Part shown: positions 10,322 through 18,394 of the stretch, piece after piece
How positions within the stretch are numbered: the first letter of the stretch is position 1
How the letters are laid out: each line of letters starts with the position of its first letter
DNA from: Pseudoalteromonas rubra
GTDB taxonomy: Bacteria; Pseudomonadota; Gammaproteobacteria; Enterobacterales; Alteromonadaceae
Assembly (NCBI RefSeq): GCF_001482385.1
Contig: NZ_CP013611.1
Location: 4,161,501-4,225,500 of the forward strand
Direction of reading: 5' to 3'
DNA: 64,000 nucleotides
The notes under the pieces: generated by a model
Seen by the model: only the letters and a program-made list of their open reading frames with translations
Told to the model about the DNA's origin: nothing
Databases searched by the model: none
Program-made: the position numbers and the translations under genes

Positions 10322-12766
10322 ATGAGCTCAGCGCTACCCATTCAGGCCGTCTACAATGAACTTGTCTCGCAATTAACTACGCAGCCCCGCGTTTTGTTAC
10401 AGGCCCCTCCTGGTGCTGGTAAGTCCACCTGGCTGCCGCTACAGCTCATGTTGGATGGGCACTTTAAGCGTATCATTATGCTAGAACCCAGGCGTCTGGC
10501 AGCCCGTAATATTGCGGGCTTTCTTGCCGCACAACTGGGCGAGTCTGTAGGTGAGCGTGTGGGATTGCGGATCCGTCAGGAAGTCAAAGTCTCTGATCGC
10601 ACTCAACTTGAAATTGTCACCGAAGGCACATTAACGCGTTTGCTTCAGGCTGACCCTGAACTGGATGGCGTTGACTTACTGATTTTTGATGAATTTCATG
10701 AGCGCTCTTTGGCGGCAGATACCGCGTTGGCGTTTGCGCTGGAGTCGCAAATGGCGTTGCGCGATGACCTGCATGTACTGGTGATGTCAGCGACGCTGGA
10801 CAGTGAACGGTATCAACAATTTCTAACATGTCCTCTGGTGCGTTCTGATGGACGTAGCTTTCCTATTGATAAAATTTATGTGCCGTTAAAAGATGAAAGC
10901 CGTTGGCTTGAACATATCCCGGCGATGGTACGCAAGGCCCTGAATGAGCAGACTGGCAGCATTTTAGTGTTCTTACCTGGAAAGAAAGAAATTCGCTATG
11001 TCTCAGATGCGTTGCGGGATACCTTTAGTGCTCAACCGGAGCTGATGTTAGCCACATTGTCAGGTGATCAGGACAAACAAGCTCAGCAGGCTGCCATTGA
11101 GCCTGCACCAACGGGCATGCGCAAAGTGGTGCTGACGACGAATGTTGCCGAAACTTCCCTGACCATAGAAGGGATCCGCATCGTTGTGGACAGCGGCAAG
11201 CGCCGGGCAGCTCACTATAATTTGCGCACGGGTGTCAGTGAGCTGGTTACGCAGTCCATTTCACGCAGTTCGGCGGTGCAACGTGCCGGGCGTGCAGGTC
11301 GTATTGAGGCAGGAGTGGTATACCGTTTGGGTAGTAAGGCTTTGTTTGAGCGTCGTGATGCCCATGATCGGGCGGACATTCTGTGCAGTGATCTGAGTGG
11401 TCTGATGTTGGAGGCTAAGGTGTGGGGTAGTGAGGTATCTGAACTGGCTTTGCTGGATAAGCCGACAGAGGCTCAGCTGTCTAAAGCGCAAGCCTTGTTA
11501 CGTAGCCTGGAGTTAATTGATGACCGTGACCGCGTTACGGTGCTGGGAAAACAGGTTCAGTCATTGGGAGCAGACCCCAGATACGGCCATATGTTATTAA
11601 AGTCAAAAGAGCTTGAAGCCGATTACCCGGGGATAACTCGCCTGGGCTGTTATTTTATCGCACTGCTGGAAAGCCGAGTGTCAATATCTGCTGAGTTGAG
11701 TATCGCATTACAACAACAAGCGCAAAACCCACATGGTGCTTTTCGTCATCAGCTGTCGTATTGGTTGCGTCGGGCACAACTGCACCAAGCACAAGGGGAG
11801 CTCGCGATTGAACATCTGCCTGTCGTGATTGCGCTGGCATTTCCCGACCGTCTTGCGAAACGTCGCGGGCAGGGCTGGGTGTTAGCTAATGGTGCCGGGG
11901 TGAATGCGCACAAAGAATATTGGCTGGATGCTAATTATCTGGCAATTGCAGATCTCGGCGGTCACAAAGGGCAGCAAATCTTCAGTGCAACGGCATTCGA
12001 TCCTAAACAATTATACGCTGCGTTGCCCTATTTGTTTGCTGAGCAGGATGTGTGTGAGTTCGAGCATAAGTCAGGGCAGTTCATCCACGAGCACCGCATT
12101 TGTCTCGGTCATTGGGTGTATATTGCTAAACCCGCAACGGGGCCGGTCGACACGGCACTGCGTACTCAAGCCTGGTTAACCCTGGTACGTCAGCAAGGCT
12201 TGCTGATTTTTAATGGCTATGCAGATTGCGAAGATTTACTAACCCGAATGACGCTGGCTCAGCGGCTCTACCCGGAGGAGTTTCGGGCTCTGGATGAACA
12301 GAGTTTGCTGGTGCGTCTTGAGTCGTGGCTTGGTCCTTATTTGGATAATATTAAGCAGTTACCTCAGCTGAAAAAGCTCGATCTTCATGCTGCTTTGTTG
12401 AGTACTTTGGAGTGGACACAACAGCAGCGCCTTAACGCGTTACTGCCTCAGCGTATTACGGTTCCCAGTGGATCAAATATACGTATTCAGTATCAGCTTG
12501 ATGGACCTGCTCGTCTGGCGGTAAAAATGCAGGAAGTGTATGGCATGAGTCACAGTCCAATATTGTGTGAAGGGCGTTTACCTGTGCTGATGGAGTTACT
12601 TTCTCCCGCTCAGCGGCCACTGCAATTGACTCAGGACTTAGCCCATTTCTGGCAATCCAGTTATCGTGAAGTACAAAAAGAAATGAAAGGGCGCTATCCA
12701 AAACATTTCTGGCCAGATGATCCGGCAACCGCTCAGGCTACTAATCGGGTGAAGAGTCGAATGTAG
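10322..12766 (+). CDS. hrpB: ATP-dependent RNA helicase HrpB
   Basis: An 814-residue DExH-box helicase of the HrpB family, of normal length. Seen motifs: Walker A PPGAGKST at residues 29-36, LEPRRLAARN (motif Ia), TEGTLTR (Ib), the family-typical DEFHERSL box in place of DEAH (motif II), SATLDS (motif III), LVFLPGKKEI (IV), TTNVAETSLTI (V) and QRAGRAGR (VI). The C-terminal half carries the helicase-associated winged-helix region and the HrpB-specific C-terminal domain (MSHSPILCEGRLPVLMELLSPAQRPLQ, then KGRYPKHFWPDDP). The family acts on RNA in the cytoplasm; its precise substrate in most bacteria is unsettled. It stands alone on its strand, with AT-rich sequence before and after. Confidence 0.95.
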   Translation: MSSALPIQAVYNELVSQLTTQPRVLLQAPPGAGKSTWLPLQLMLDGHFKRIIMLEPRRLAARNIAGFLAAQLGESVGERVGLRIRQEVKVSDRTQLEIVTEGTLTRLLQADPELDGVDLLIFDEFHERSLAADTALAFALESQMALRDDLHVLVMSATLDSERYQQFLTCPLVRSDGRSFPIDKIYVPLKDESRWLEHIPAMVRKALNEQTGSILVFLPGKKEIRYVSDALRDTFSAQPELMLATLSGDQDKQAQQAAIEPAPTGMRKVVLTTNVAETSLTIEGIRIVVDSGKRRAAHYNLRTGVSELVTQSISRSSAVQRAGRAGRIEAGVVYRLGSKALFERRDAHDRADILCSDLSGLMLEAKVWGSEVSELALLDKPTEAQLSKAQALLRSLELIDDRDRVTVLGKQVQSLGADPRYGHMLLKSKELEADYPGITRLGCYFIALLESRVSISAELSIALQQQAQNPHGAFRHQLSYWLRRAQLHQAQGELAIEHLPVVIALAFPDRLAKRRGQGWVLANGAGVNAHKEYWLDANYLAIADLGGHKGQQIFSATAFDPKQLYAALPYLFAEQDVCEFEHKSGQFIHEHRICLGHWVYIAKPATGPVDTALRTQAWLTLVRQQGLLIFNGYADCEDLLTRMTLAQRLYPEEFRALDEQSLLVRLESWLGPYLDNIKQLPQLKKLDLHAALLSTLEWTQQQRLNALLPQRITVPSGSNIRIQYQLDGPARLAVKMQEVYGMSHSPILCEGRLPVLMELLSPAQRPLQLTQDLAHFWQSSYREVQKEMKGRYPKHFWPDDPATAQATNRVKSRM

Positions 12767-13125
12767 TGCTAAGGTAATTATCTTGCCAATGTCGTATGTG
12801 AGCTAACTCTATAAGAAAGCGCAGCCAGCCGTTTTGTCCTAATGGAGCAGGTTCGCTGAGAGCGCTATGTACGGACTACATATGTACTCCTGACTTCAGC
12901 TCTAAATTGCACTTTGTCGCATAATTTTTAAAAGTAGCATCTTTAATATTAATATTTTCATGGTAATTTGGTTTTTTGATATATTTGTCAATAGGGTCTG
13001 GCTAAAGTGTATTTCTGTTTCATTTATGTTAATTTTCATTTGCAAGTTTGGTTTTGCTTGTTTAACATGAATACGGCACAAGGCTAAGACTGTTCTATCT
13101 TAAAAAGAAACGTAAGGAAAAGCCC
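12767..13125. other. intergenic region upstream of the leader-peptide operon
   Basis: About 360 bp without a gene on either strand. The last ~200 bp are strongly AT-rich, hold the promoter candidate at 13040-13068 and end with GTAAGGAAAA before the peptide start. Nothing else recognised. Confidence 0.5.
13040..13068 (+). promoter_or_regulatory. candidate sigma-70 promoter of the 13126 peptide operon
   Basis: TTGCAA at 13040-13045 and TAACAT at 13063-13068 are separated by exactly 17 bases, and lie about 58 bp upstream of the peptide start. Both boxes are near consensus; this is a pattern match only. Confidence 0.4.
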
Positions 13126-13305
13126 ATGAAAGCTTCTATCAATCGAAATAGTCATCGCTTAGGTGTGAAATCTAAAAAACTTAAGCAGTTAACCGATATC
13201 AGTTTGTCACAGGAACAGCTGGCTGAAGTCTTTGGCGGTGGGGGTGGAGCCGATGGTGCCCAACCTACACGTCCCTTCCACTCTGCGCCTTATTGTTGTC
13301 AGTAG
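13126..13305 (+). CDS. double-glycine leader peptide (RiPP/bacteriocin-like precursor), 59 aa
   Basis: A 59-residue peptide with a good ribosome site (AAGGAAAAGCCC before ATG). The first half is basic (KSKKLKQL). It leads to ISLSQEQLAEVFGG, which fits the double-glycine leader consensus: Leu at -12, Ser at -11, Leu at -7, Val at -4, Gly at -2 and -1 relative to cleavage after Gly38. The predicted core is 21 residues, starts Gly-rich and ends in PYCCQ, with two adjacent Cys. Such leaders are cut by C39-type peptidases during ABC export, or mark substrates of RiPP modifying enzymes. No transporter or modifying enzyme is visible in this window, so processing would have to happen in trans. Two membrane-protein genes follow at 21 bp and 2 bp and are probably in the same operon. 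Function is unproven; an export substrate of bacteriocin or signalling type is the best guess. Confidence 0.7.
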   Translation: MKASINRNSHRLGVKSKKLKQLTDISLSQEQLAEVFGGGGGADGAQPTRPFHSAPYCCQ

Positions 13306-13326
13306 AGTTTATATAAAGGATTGAGC

Positions 13327-13878
13327 ATGAATGAATTTTACATCGTGGCGGGATGGGGAATACGTTTTCTTGAACTTATCGTTGTGCTTTTTGTAATTTT
13401 TTCTTTCAGAAAACATAGCTTTAGTTTATTTTTTGGTGGTAAGTCGAGTTTAAAAACACCTGCCGACCATAAAATGCATTCATGTTTTTTAACCGCGCTG
13501 GCTGTACTGGTTTTTCATGCCATCAGTGGTAGTTTAGCAACATACATGTTGGACATAGAGGCGGATAATCAGTTAGTGATTAAGCTGTATTACTTTGTGA
13601 TCGTATGCACAACTGCTGCTTATGCTTCTACTTTGTATTTACTTCATGTTATCAGAGGGTGCCAGTTCACCAGAGTGGCTCGGTATAGTCTGTATATTAC
13701 CTTATTCCTGATGTTATTAAATGCAGCCCAGCTGGTCTTGAGGGGGTATCTGGGGAATGAGCTTCTGTACTCTATATATGGCCCTGCAACTGTGATTGCT
13801 AATCTGTGTGAGTGGCTGATTGTTGCCAAGTATCCATTTTATAAATTTATGGAAACCCGGATCCGGCAGGAGGCTTAA
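13327..13878 (+). CDS. five-helix integral membrane protein, downstream partner of the leader peptide
   Basis: Not recognised. The 183-residue product has about five hydrophobic helices (near residues 4-25, 55-75, 84-108, 115-138 and 148-170) with short loops and no catalytic motif I can identify. ATG 13327 is chosen because AAAGGA lies 6 bases upstream; the frame also opens at TTG 13321. It begins 21 bp after the leader peptide gene and ends 2 bp before the next gene, so the three are likely co-transcribed. By position it could be a self-protection protein or help peptide export, but nothing in the sequence proves this. Confidence 0.75.
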   Translation: MNEFYIVAGWGIRFLELIVVLFVIFSFRKHSFSLFFGGKSSLKTPADHKMHSCFLTALAVLVFHAISGSLATYMLDIEADNQLVIKLYYFVIVCTTAAYASTLYLLHVIRGCQFTRVARYSLYITLFLMLLNAAQLVLRGYLGNELLYSIYGPATVIANLCEWLIVAKYPFYKFMETRIRQEA

Positions 13879-13880
13879 AC

Positions 13881-14222
13881 ATGTTGCTACTCGTTCTTAC
13901 CTCTTTGGCTATTTTTTTGATGCTCGGTATCATTATAGGCGCCTGTATTCAGGGAGCCCAATTGCATGGGCCAGAGCAAAAAGTGCAGGATTTTTTTTCG
14001 CGGTTTCGTGCTGAAGAAGACACCCGGCAAGAATTATATGAATCCGCATACAGGATAGTAATGGATTTGGGTGAGGCGCTGGATGAGGAAGATATTATCG
14101 CGCAATGTGATGCAGTGCGTAGTGCTCACGATAGAGCGCGCGCTTTCAAGGCTCAGGCGAAGGACCAACCAATACCCGACTCTCCCAGAGCAGCTAGACA
14201 GGGTCTGAAGGTGGTCAAATAA
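13881..14222 (+). CDS. small membrane-anchored protein, unknown function
   Basis: A 113-residue protein, unrecognised. Residues 1-25 form one membrane helix (LVLTSLAIFLMLGIIIGACI); the rest is charged, mostly helical and soluble (FSRFRAEEDTRQELYESAYRI), ending in a Pro/Lys-rich tail. The start ATG has a strong ribosome site, GGCAGGAGG, inside the end of the previous gene. It is third in the probable operon begun by the double-glycine peptide. The shape, one anchor plus a cytoplasmic or periplasmic helical domain, does not point to a known family. Confidence 0.65.
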   Translation: MLLLVLTSLAIFLMLGIIIGACIQGAQLHGPEQKVQDFFSRFRAEEDTRQELYESAYRIVMDLGEALDEEDIIAQCDAVRSAHDRARAFKAQAKDQPIPDSPRAARQGLKVVK

Positions 14223-14275
14223 GTACGTTAAGAAGCTGACCCACAGCGGCAGATCAGCGTATTTTTTCGTATGAC

Positions 14276-15988
14276 CTAAAATGTAATGATAGTCGACACT
14301 GCTTCTTCCTCAGCTGTTTCTATCGACATCTTAATGGTCCGTTTTTGCCAGTCTATATCCAGCATGCCATAGTTACTGCCAGACTTATTGATTAAGTGAC
14401 GGTTACTGGTAGTGAGATCTGCGATGTCTGCACTGACAACGCCAACCTGACCTGTAGGTATGGTTGCGCCACTGCCAGCACAATTACCCCATTCACCTTT
14501 AACGCCATTGCCGCTTTCATCTACTTCGGTGTAACACCAGGATTTGTCATGATCTCGGGTAATGCACCCCTGATAGGTTACCGCAGCATATTTAGCAGGA
14601 AATTTGCACTGTTTGTTGTAGTTACCATCTCCTTTGGTATCGGCATAGACAGGCAAACGCAACGGGTTTTCGATGTGATATGGCCAGTTTTGTCCAAACC
14701 CGGAAGCCGTCACCTCATAAACTCTGGCCACGCTGCCATGTTCATTGCTGGCAGGAATATCTTTTTGTAGTAGCTCTCCCCAGTGTTGGTCGCCAGATAA
14801 GAAGATCACTGCTTTTGCATTACCTGCATTGATCGACTTTTGTACCAACCTCAGCAGGCGTTCGCGTTCCAGAGGGACTTCAGCCCAGGATTCGTAACTA
14901 GTACCCGACATGTCGGATTCTTGCAGGTTACTTATTGCCTGCTCGAACTTTTTACCATCTCCAAAGGCACAATAGTTATTCCGATTGCGACCCTGATATA
15001 AAGGAGGCAAAACCTGTATTCCACTGGCAATTAACTTGATTTCAGATGGCTTGCTGAGCTCTTTTTCCAGCCATTGCCACTGTTGTTCACCCAGAATCGT
15101 AGTCGCATCGCCTTCACAGGCACCATAGCTGGCAAAGGTAGGCGAACGAAAATAACGCGCATCTAGCGTGATCACATGGGTTTGTTCGCCTTTTTGTCCC
15201 AGAATTTTCGCTTCATAGATCCCTGCCTGACCGTTTAGTCTGGGGTCGTCCGCTTTGGCATCAAAATGGCGTAAATACTCCTGCTGGCTTTCGGCACGTT
15301 TAGGATAGTGTTTACCGTCATTATTACGGCCAAAGTCATGGTCATCCCAGGTGGCCATAACCGGAATTTCAGCAGCCAGAAACTTTTGGTAGTCTGCATT
15401 GCGCTTCTTATCATCATATTTTTGGCGCATAGTGCTCATGTCTTCGGTGTCAGCGTAAATATTGTCACCTAGCCAGAAAAATAGATCGGGCTTATGTCCT
15501 ATTAGGCGTGCCAGAGCAGCAGGCATGTCTCCTTTTGTTTTAAAGCAGGAACCCAGCGCGACACGATCCAGGCGCTTCTCTGGTTTCGGGTGCGTGTGGC
15601 TCATCAGGGGAGCCGGTGCTTGTGTTGCACACTCTTCCCAGCTTCCCTGTTCGTCAACATAACACCAGGGGGCACTGTGATTGCGTGTAGAGCAGCCGTA
15701 AAACTGTTCACCCTGATAGCTGGAGGGTATTTTACAGCTTTTTCCGGAGACTGTGGTAAATGCGGGGATGGTTTCAACCCGGACATTGCCCCAGCTGGAG
15801 CCATCAGTGGTTTGTTTGAGATAGCACCACTGGCTACCAGAGTTATTTTTATCAGTTGTGCCCTGATAATTGGCACCCAAATAGTTAAATGTGTTCTGAC
15901 ACTGGTCGTAATGCACTTCTGGGGCACTCAGGACATGGAAGCTGCTAAATACAGTGCTGATGCTGAGTAGTAAGCGTATTGTCTTCAT
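14276..15988 (-). CDS. secreted PhoD-like phosphatase/phosphodiesterase with fibronectin-II/kringle-like modules
   Basis: A 570-residue exported protein: signal peptide MKTIRLLLSISTVFSSFHVLSA, then two short Cys/Trp modules (about residues 24-65 and 75-115), the PhoD-like metallophosphatase domain (about 130-440), and a third Cys/Trp module (about 475-520). The phosphatase part shows LGSCFKTKGDM, GDNIYADTEDM, ATWDDHDFGRNNDG and FLSGDQHWGE, the metal ligands of the family. The modules follow the spacing C-x-P-x-Y-x(n)-Y-x-GC-x-R-x-H-x-WCY-x(n)-W-x-C (for example YGCSTRNHSAPWCY and YQGCITRDHDKSWCYTE), resembling fibronectin type II or kringle folds, which bind collagen or other ligands in animals. 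The first module lacks part of the Cys set. ATG 15988 is preferred over the longer frame to 16024 because it begins the signal peptide and follows CCAGGTAA. Probable role: periplasmic or extracellular phosphate-ester hydrolysis on a bound surface. Confidence 0.85.
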   Translation of the reverse strand: MKTIRLLLSISTVFSSFHVLSAPEVHYDQCQNTFNYLGANYQGTTDKNNSGSQWCYLKQTTDGSSWGNVRVETIPAFTTVSGKSCKIPSSYQGEQFYGCSTRNHSAPWCYVDEQGSWEECATQAPAPLMSHTHPKPEKRLDRVALGSCFKTKGDMPAALARLIGHKPDLFFWLGDNIYADTEDMSTMRQKYDDKKRNADYQKFLAAEIPVMATWDDHDFGRNNDGKHYPKRAESQQEYLRHFDAKADDPRLNGQAGIYEAKILGQKGEQTHVITLDARYFRSPTFASYGACEGDATTILGEQQWQWLEKELSKPSEIKLIASGIQVLPPLYQGRNRNNYCAFGDGKKFEQAISNLQESDMSGTSYESWAEVPLERERLLRLVQKSINAGNAKAVIFLSGDQHWGELLQKDIPASNEHGSVARVYEVTASGFGQNWPYHIENPLRLPVYADTKGDGNYNKQCKFPAKYAAVTYQGCITRDHDKSWCYTEVDESGNGVKGEWGNCAGSGATIPTGQVGVVSADIADLTTSNRHLINKSGSNYGMLDIDWQKRTIKMSIETAEEEAVSTIITF

Positions 15989-16667
15989 TATTTTACCTGG
16001 TATTAACGCAATCGGCGCAAACAAGTTGTGCTTGCAAGTTCTGTGTGTATTTCCTTTGTTAATTCAACCCAGATGTTATTTGCAAATAGCATAGTTTGGT
16101 GCACGGGAAGCCTCATCCTGTTGAGGAAGGCGCAATTTTAGAGACAGGATGTGAAATAATGTTTTCAACTTTATGTCAAAAAAAAGTTGGTTGACACCTT
16201 TGGTTTTATTGTTGCGAATTTTCGCTTCAGAGGTGCGTTAAATGAATTGGTGTGTAATGTGAAAGAGTTGAGGTGCGTGGTAAATCCTGTTTTTTGTATC
16301 TAAAAGGTGTACTTTGTATTCAGGGTGTTTTTCTTTGTTTTATTTTTGTTTCTATGAATCTGTTCATTGCTATCTTTGATTTGTTTTAGGCTGCTTATGG
16401 CGATTTTAAATGAATGGAAATAAAGTCTGGTAGGCTGCGAATTTATTATAATATCTAAATTTAATGATGAGTGAGTGGTCGCTTTCCTAATAGGTTAATG
16501 ATGCGTTTTTGTGGATTTTTGATATTGTTTATAAAAAACAAATGTTTCATTGTTTTGTTTTTTGATTTTTTGTTTTTTCTTTTTTTATTGCATTTTTATT
16601 TGACAGGTTTTCATCTTTTGTGTTTTATTGAAGTCGGTTTTACTGAATAATTAAAAGGAAATTTAAA
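15989..16667. other. long T-rich intergenic region
   Basis: About 680 bp with no supported gene on either strand. The first part contains the control region of the minus-strand phosphatase. From about 16300 the + strand is very T-rich with many TTTT runs, ending in the promoter candidate at 16600-16628. The last ~110 bp recur upstream of the second peptide copy at about 17990-18085. Confidence 0.5.
16600..16628 (+). promoter_or_regulatory. candidate promoter of CX4C peptide 1
   Basis: A perfect TTGACA (16600-16605), a 17-base spacer and TTTTAT (16623-16628). The same arrangement recurs upstream of the second peptide copy (18018-18046), so selection on it is plausible. Confidence 0.5.
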
Positions 16668-16808
16668 ATGAAATTGTCACTAAAAAAACAAAACCTAAAA
16701 AACCTGAACAAACAAGAGCAACTGTTGCTTAAAGAGACACGCCAAATCGTAGGTGGTGGCTGGAATACTCAGACTGGATGTTACGAGCAAGGCTGCCAGT
16801 ATCGCTAA
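16668..16808 (+). CDS. double-glycine leader peptide with CX4C core, copy 1 (46 aa)
   Basis: A 46-residue peptide preceded by AAAAGGAAATTTAAA. The leader (residues 1-30) starts MKLSLKKQNLKNL and ends LLLKETRQIVGG, which matches the double-glycine consensus at -12 (Leu), -8 (Glu), -4 (Ile), -2 and -1 (Gly-Gly). The predicted core is 16 residues with Cys38 and Cys43 as CYEQGC. Two further copies follow in this window (18086, frameshifted; 18395) with the same leader plan and CX4C spacing, which argues strongly that this short frame is a real gene. The core could form one disulfide or thioether ring. No modifying enzyme or exporter is seen nearby. It is followed by a hairpin terminator. Confidence 0.75.
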   Translation: MKLSLKKQNLKNLNKQEQLLLKETRQIVGGGWNTQTGCYEQGCQYR

Positions 16809-16849
16809 GATTGTCGTTAACTCATTTGTTGACACACTGATTCATAAAG

Positions 16850-16874
16850 AATAAGGCCACAAAGTGGCCTTATT
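16850..16874 (+). terminator. hairpin terminator after peptide 1
   Basis: AATAAGGCCAC, loop AAA, then GTGGCCTTATT: a perfect 11-bp stem 41 bp after the stop codon, with a moderately T-rich end. Confidence 0.7.
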
Positions 16875-17104
16875 CTGATTAAAGTGGGATACTCTCAAGT
16901 TCACAGTAAAATACTGACCATTAATATAAGTATCAATGCTGAATAAACCACTCGTGCTACTTTGCACCAAATCGCTTGTTATTTTTCGGAAGAGCTTATT
17001 TCACTTGCGTTCTTTCGCGTTGACTCTCTGAAAGAATAGAACCCTAAACTACACTGCTCAATTGGTCATATCTGATTGACATCAAAAACTAATTATTTAT
17101 TACT

Positions 17105-17216
17105 AGTATCAAAGTATCAAAGTATCAAAGTATCAAAGTATCAAAGTATCAAAGTATCAAAGTATCAAAGTATCAAAGGGTGTAAGTATCAAAGGGTGTA
17201 AGTGTTAAAGGGTGTA
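17105..17216 (+). repeat. 8-bp tandem repeat AGTATCAA, expanded
   Basis: Nine uninterrupted copies of AGTATCAA run from 17105 to 17176. They continue in the same 8-bp phase as AGGGTGTA, AGTATCAA, AGGGTGTA, AGTGTTAA, AGGGTGTA. The paralogous site at 18731-18754 has only three degenerate units, so the array has expanded in this copy. Confidence 0.95.
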
Positions 17217-17447
17217 AGTTGATCTTGTATCTAATTAATTTTAATAACTAAATTCATGTCTAAGGTACTTTGGTAGTGGAAGTCACATCTCCATAGTGTC
17301 GCACTACTGTACTTTGATATGGTGTATTAGCTGTTGTTGACGTACCTAATCTCTGGTTATTAACGGGTTTCAGTCTCAGTGGCTGTGGTTTACATTGACC
17401 TATTCTCCCTACCCGGAATAGGTTTGTTTTGTACTGTAGGAGTTCAC

Positions 17448-17825
17448 GTGCAATAAAAAAACCGTCTGAGCATCGTTGCCGTTATCCCTTTACTTATTAC
17501 CTGCTTTGTTATCGGTGTTTTGGCCTGCCAGGAAGGAAAGGCCGCCGTGACGAAGGAAATTGAAAATAGCCTGGTTTCACGTCGTAACGCGATGCAAGCT
17601 CAGGTTGAGCATTATTTTAAAACTATCTCGGATCAGGTGGTAACACTGGCGAGATCCACGATGGTGGTTGACGCCATTCGGGTTTTTTTAGGTGCGTTTG
17701 CGAGTTTTCCGTACGCCTGGAGGCTGAATTATCTCTGAGCCGTTTTTATGAAACTCAGTTTCTTGACTAATACAGACAAAAAACCGGGTGGCAGTCTCAG
17801 CGCGAGCAGCCTGTTTGCGCGACTT
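17448..17825 (+). pseudogene. 5' remnant of a methyl-accepting chemotaxis protein gene
   Basis: Aligns with the first ~125 codons of the intact chemoreceptor at 18985. It shares the GTG start with AGGAG upstream. Damage seen: codon 3 TTA changed to TAA, a 12-base in-frame deletion within the TM1 codons, a 1-base deletion near 17717-17725, a further stop near 17769, then loss of the rest of the gene after 17825. It cannot encode a receptor. Confidence 0.9.
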
Positions 17826-18017
17826 AAAATGATTGGTAATGAGGGTTTAAAGGCCATGGTTTTATGATATTTAATAGCTTTTTAAGTATGTGAGTGGTTA
17901 CATATAAAATGGCTCTGTGATGTGCTTTTATGGATTGCTTTTACTATTAATAAAAGCAGGAAATTCATTTTTTGACTGTGGGTGTTTTTAAAGTTGTTTT
18001 TTGTTTTGATTTTTTAT

Positions 18018-18046
18018 TTGACAGGCTTTTATCTTTTGTGTTTTAT
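18018..18046 (+). promoter_or_regulatory. candidate promoter of CX4C peptide copy 2
   Basis: TTGACA at 18018-18023, 17-base spacer, TTTTAT at 18041-18046, the same pair as upstream of peptide 1. Confidence 0.45.
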
Positions 18047-18085
18047 TTAGGTTGGTTTTATTAAACAATTAAAAGGAAAATTAAA

Positions 18086-18225
18086 ATGAAGTTATCACTA
18101 AAAAACAGAACCTAAAAAACCTGAACAAACAAGAGCAATTGCAGCTTAAAGAGACACGCCGTATCGCAGGTGGTGCTTGGTATACGCAGACCGGCTGCTA
18201 TGAGGACGGTTGTCAGCTTAGATAG
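18086..18225 (+). pseudogene. double-glycine CX4C peptide, copy 2, 1-base frameshift
   Basis: Nucleotide-similar to copy 1 from promoter to stop. The A-run at 18100-18105 has six A where copy 1 has seven, so the frame from ATG 18086 stops after nine codons. Restoring one A gives a 46-residue peptide with leader end LQLKETRRIAGG and core AWYTQTGCYEDGCQLR, conserving CX4C. The total length, 140 bases against 141, confirms a single missing base. The downstream codons remain undamaged, so the lesion is recent, or a sequencing error, or a site of slippage. Confidence 0.85.
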
Positions 18226-18259
18226 GGTTATGTATGTCGAATGGCTGTCTTAAATAATT

Positions 18260-18277
18260 GGACCACCTCTTTGGTCC
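18260..18277 (+). terminator. short hairpin after peptide copy 2
   Basis: GGACCA, loop CCTCTT, TGGTCC: a 6-bp stem 35 bp after the stop. A weak terminator candidate without a clear T-run. Confidence 0.3.
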
Positions 18278-18394
18278 TCGTAGGCCATTTTATTATCTAA
18301 AACCCTATATTAGTAAGGGAATGAAATTTAAAAAACAAGTTAACATTCACTTACGATTTGGGGGTCATGTTATTTAAATAAAAGGAAATTGATT

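Larger units (their letters stand above)
17064..17825 (+). repeat. direct duplication, copy 1 (second copy 18690-19376)
   Basis: This stretch aligns with 18690-19376 from the shared GGTCATA(T/C)CTGATTGACATCAAAA to the shared CCTGTTT(G/A)CGCGACT. It contains the region upstream of a chemoreceptor gene and the first ~125 codons of that gene. Copy 1 has an expanded 8-bp tandem repeat and a decayed reading frame; copy 2 leads into the intact chemoreceptor gene at 18985. Confidence 0.85.

Noticed and set aside
14396..14770. Open frame of 124 codons on the + strand inside the phosphatase gene
   Set aside because: It lies opposite the clear PhoD-like reading frame, has no ribosome site, and its composition is that of an antisense shadow.
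15590..15970. Open frame of 126 codons on the + strand with hydrophobic stretches
   Set aside because: Fully antisense to the signal peptide and Cys/Trp modules of the phosphatase, which are well supported.
17105..17216. CRISPR-like array
   Set aside because: The 8-bp units are directly adjacent without spacers; it is a simple tandem repeat.
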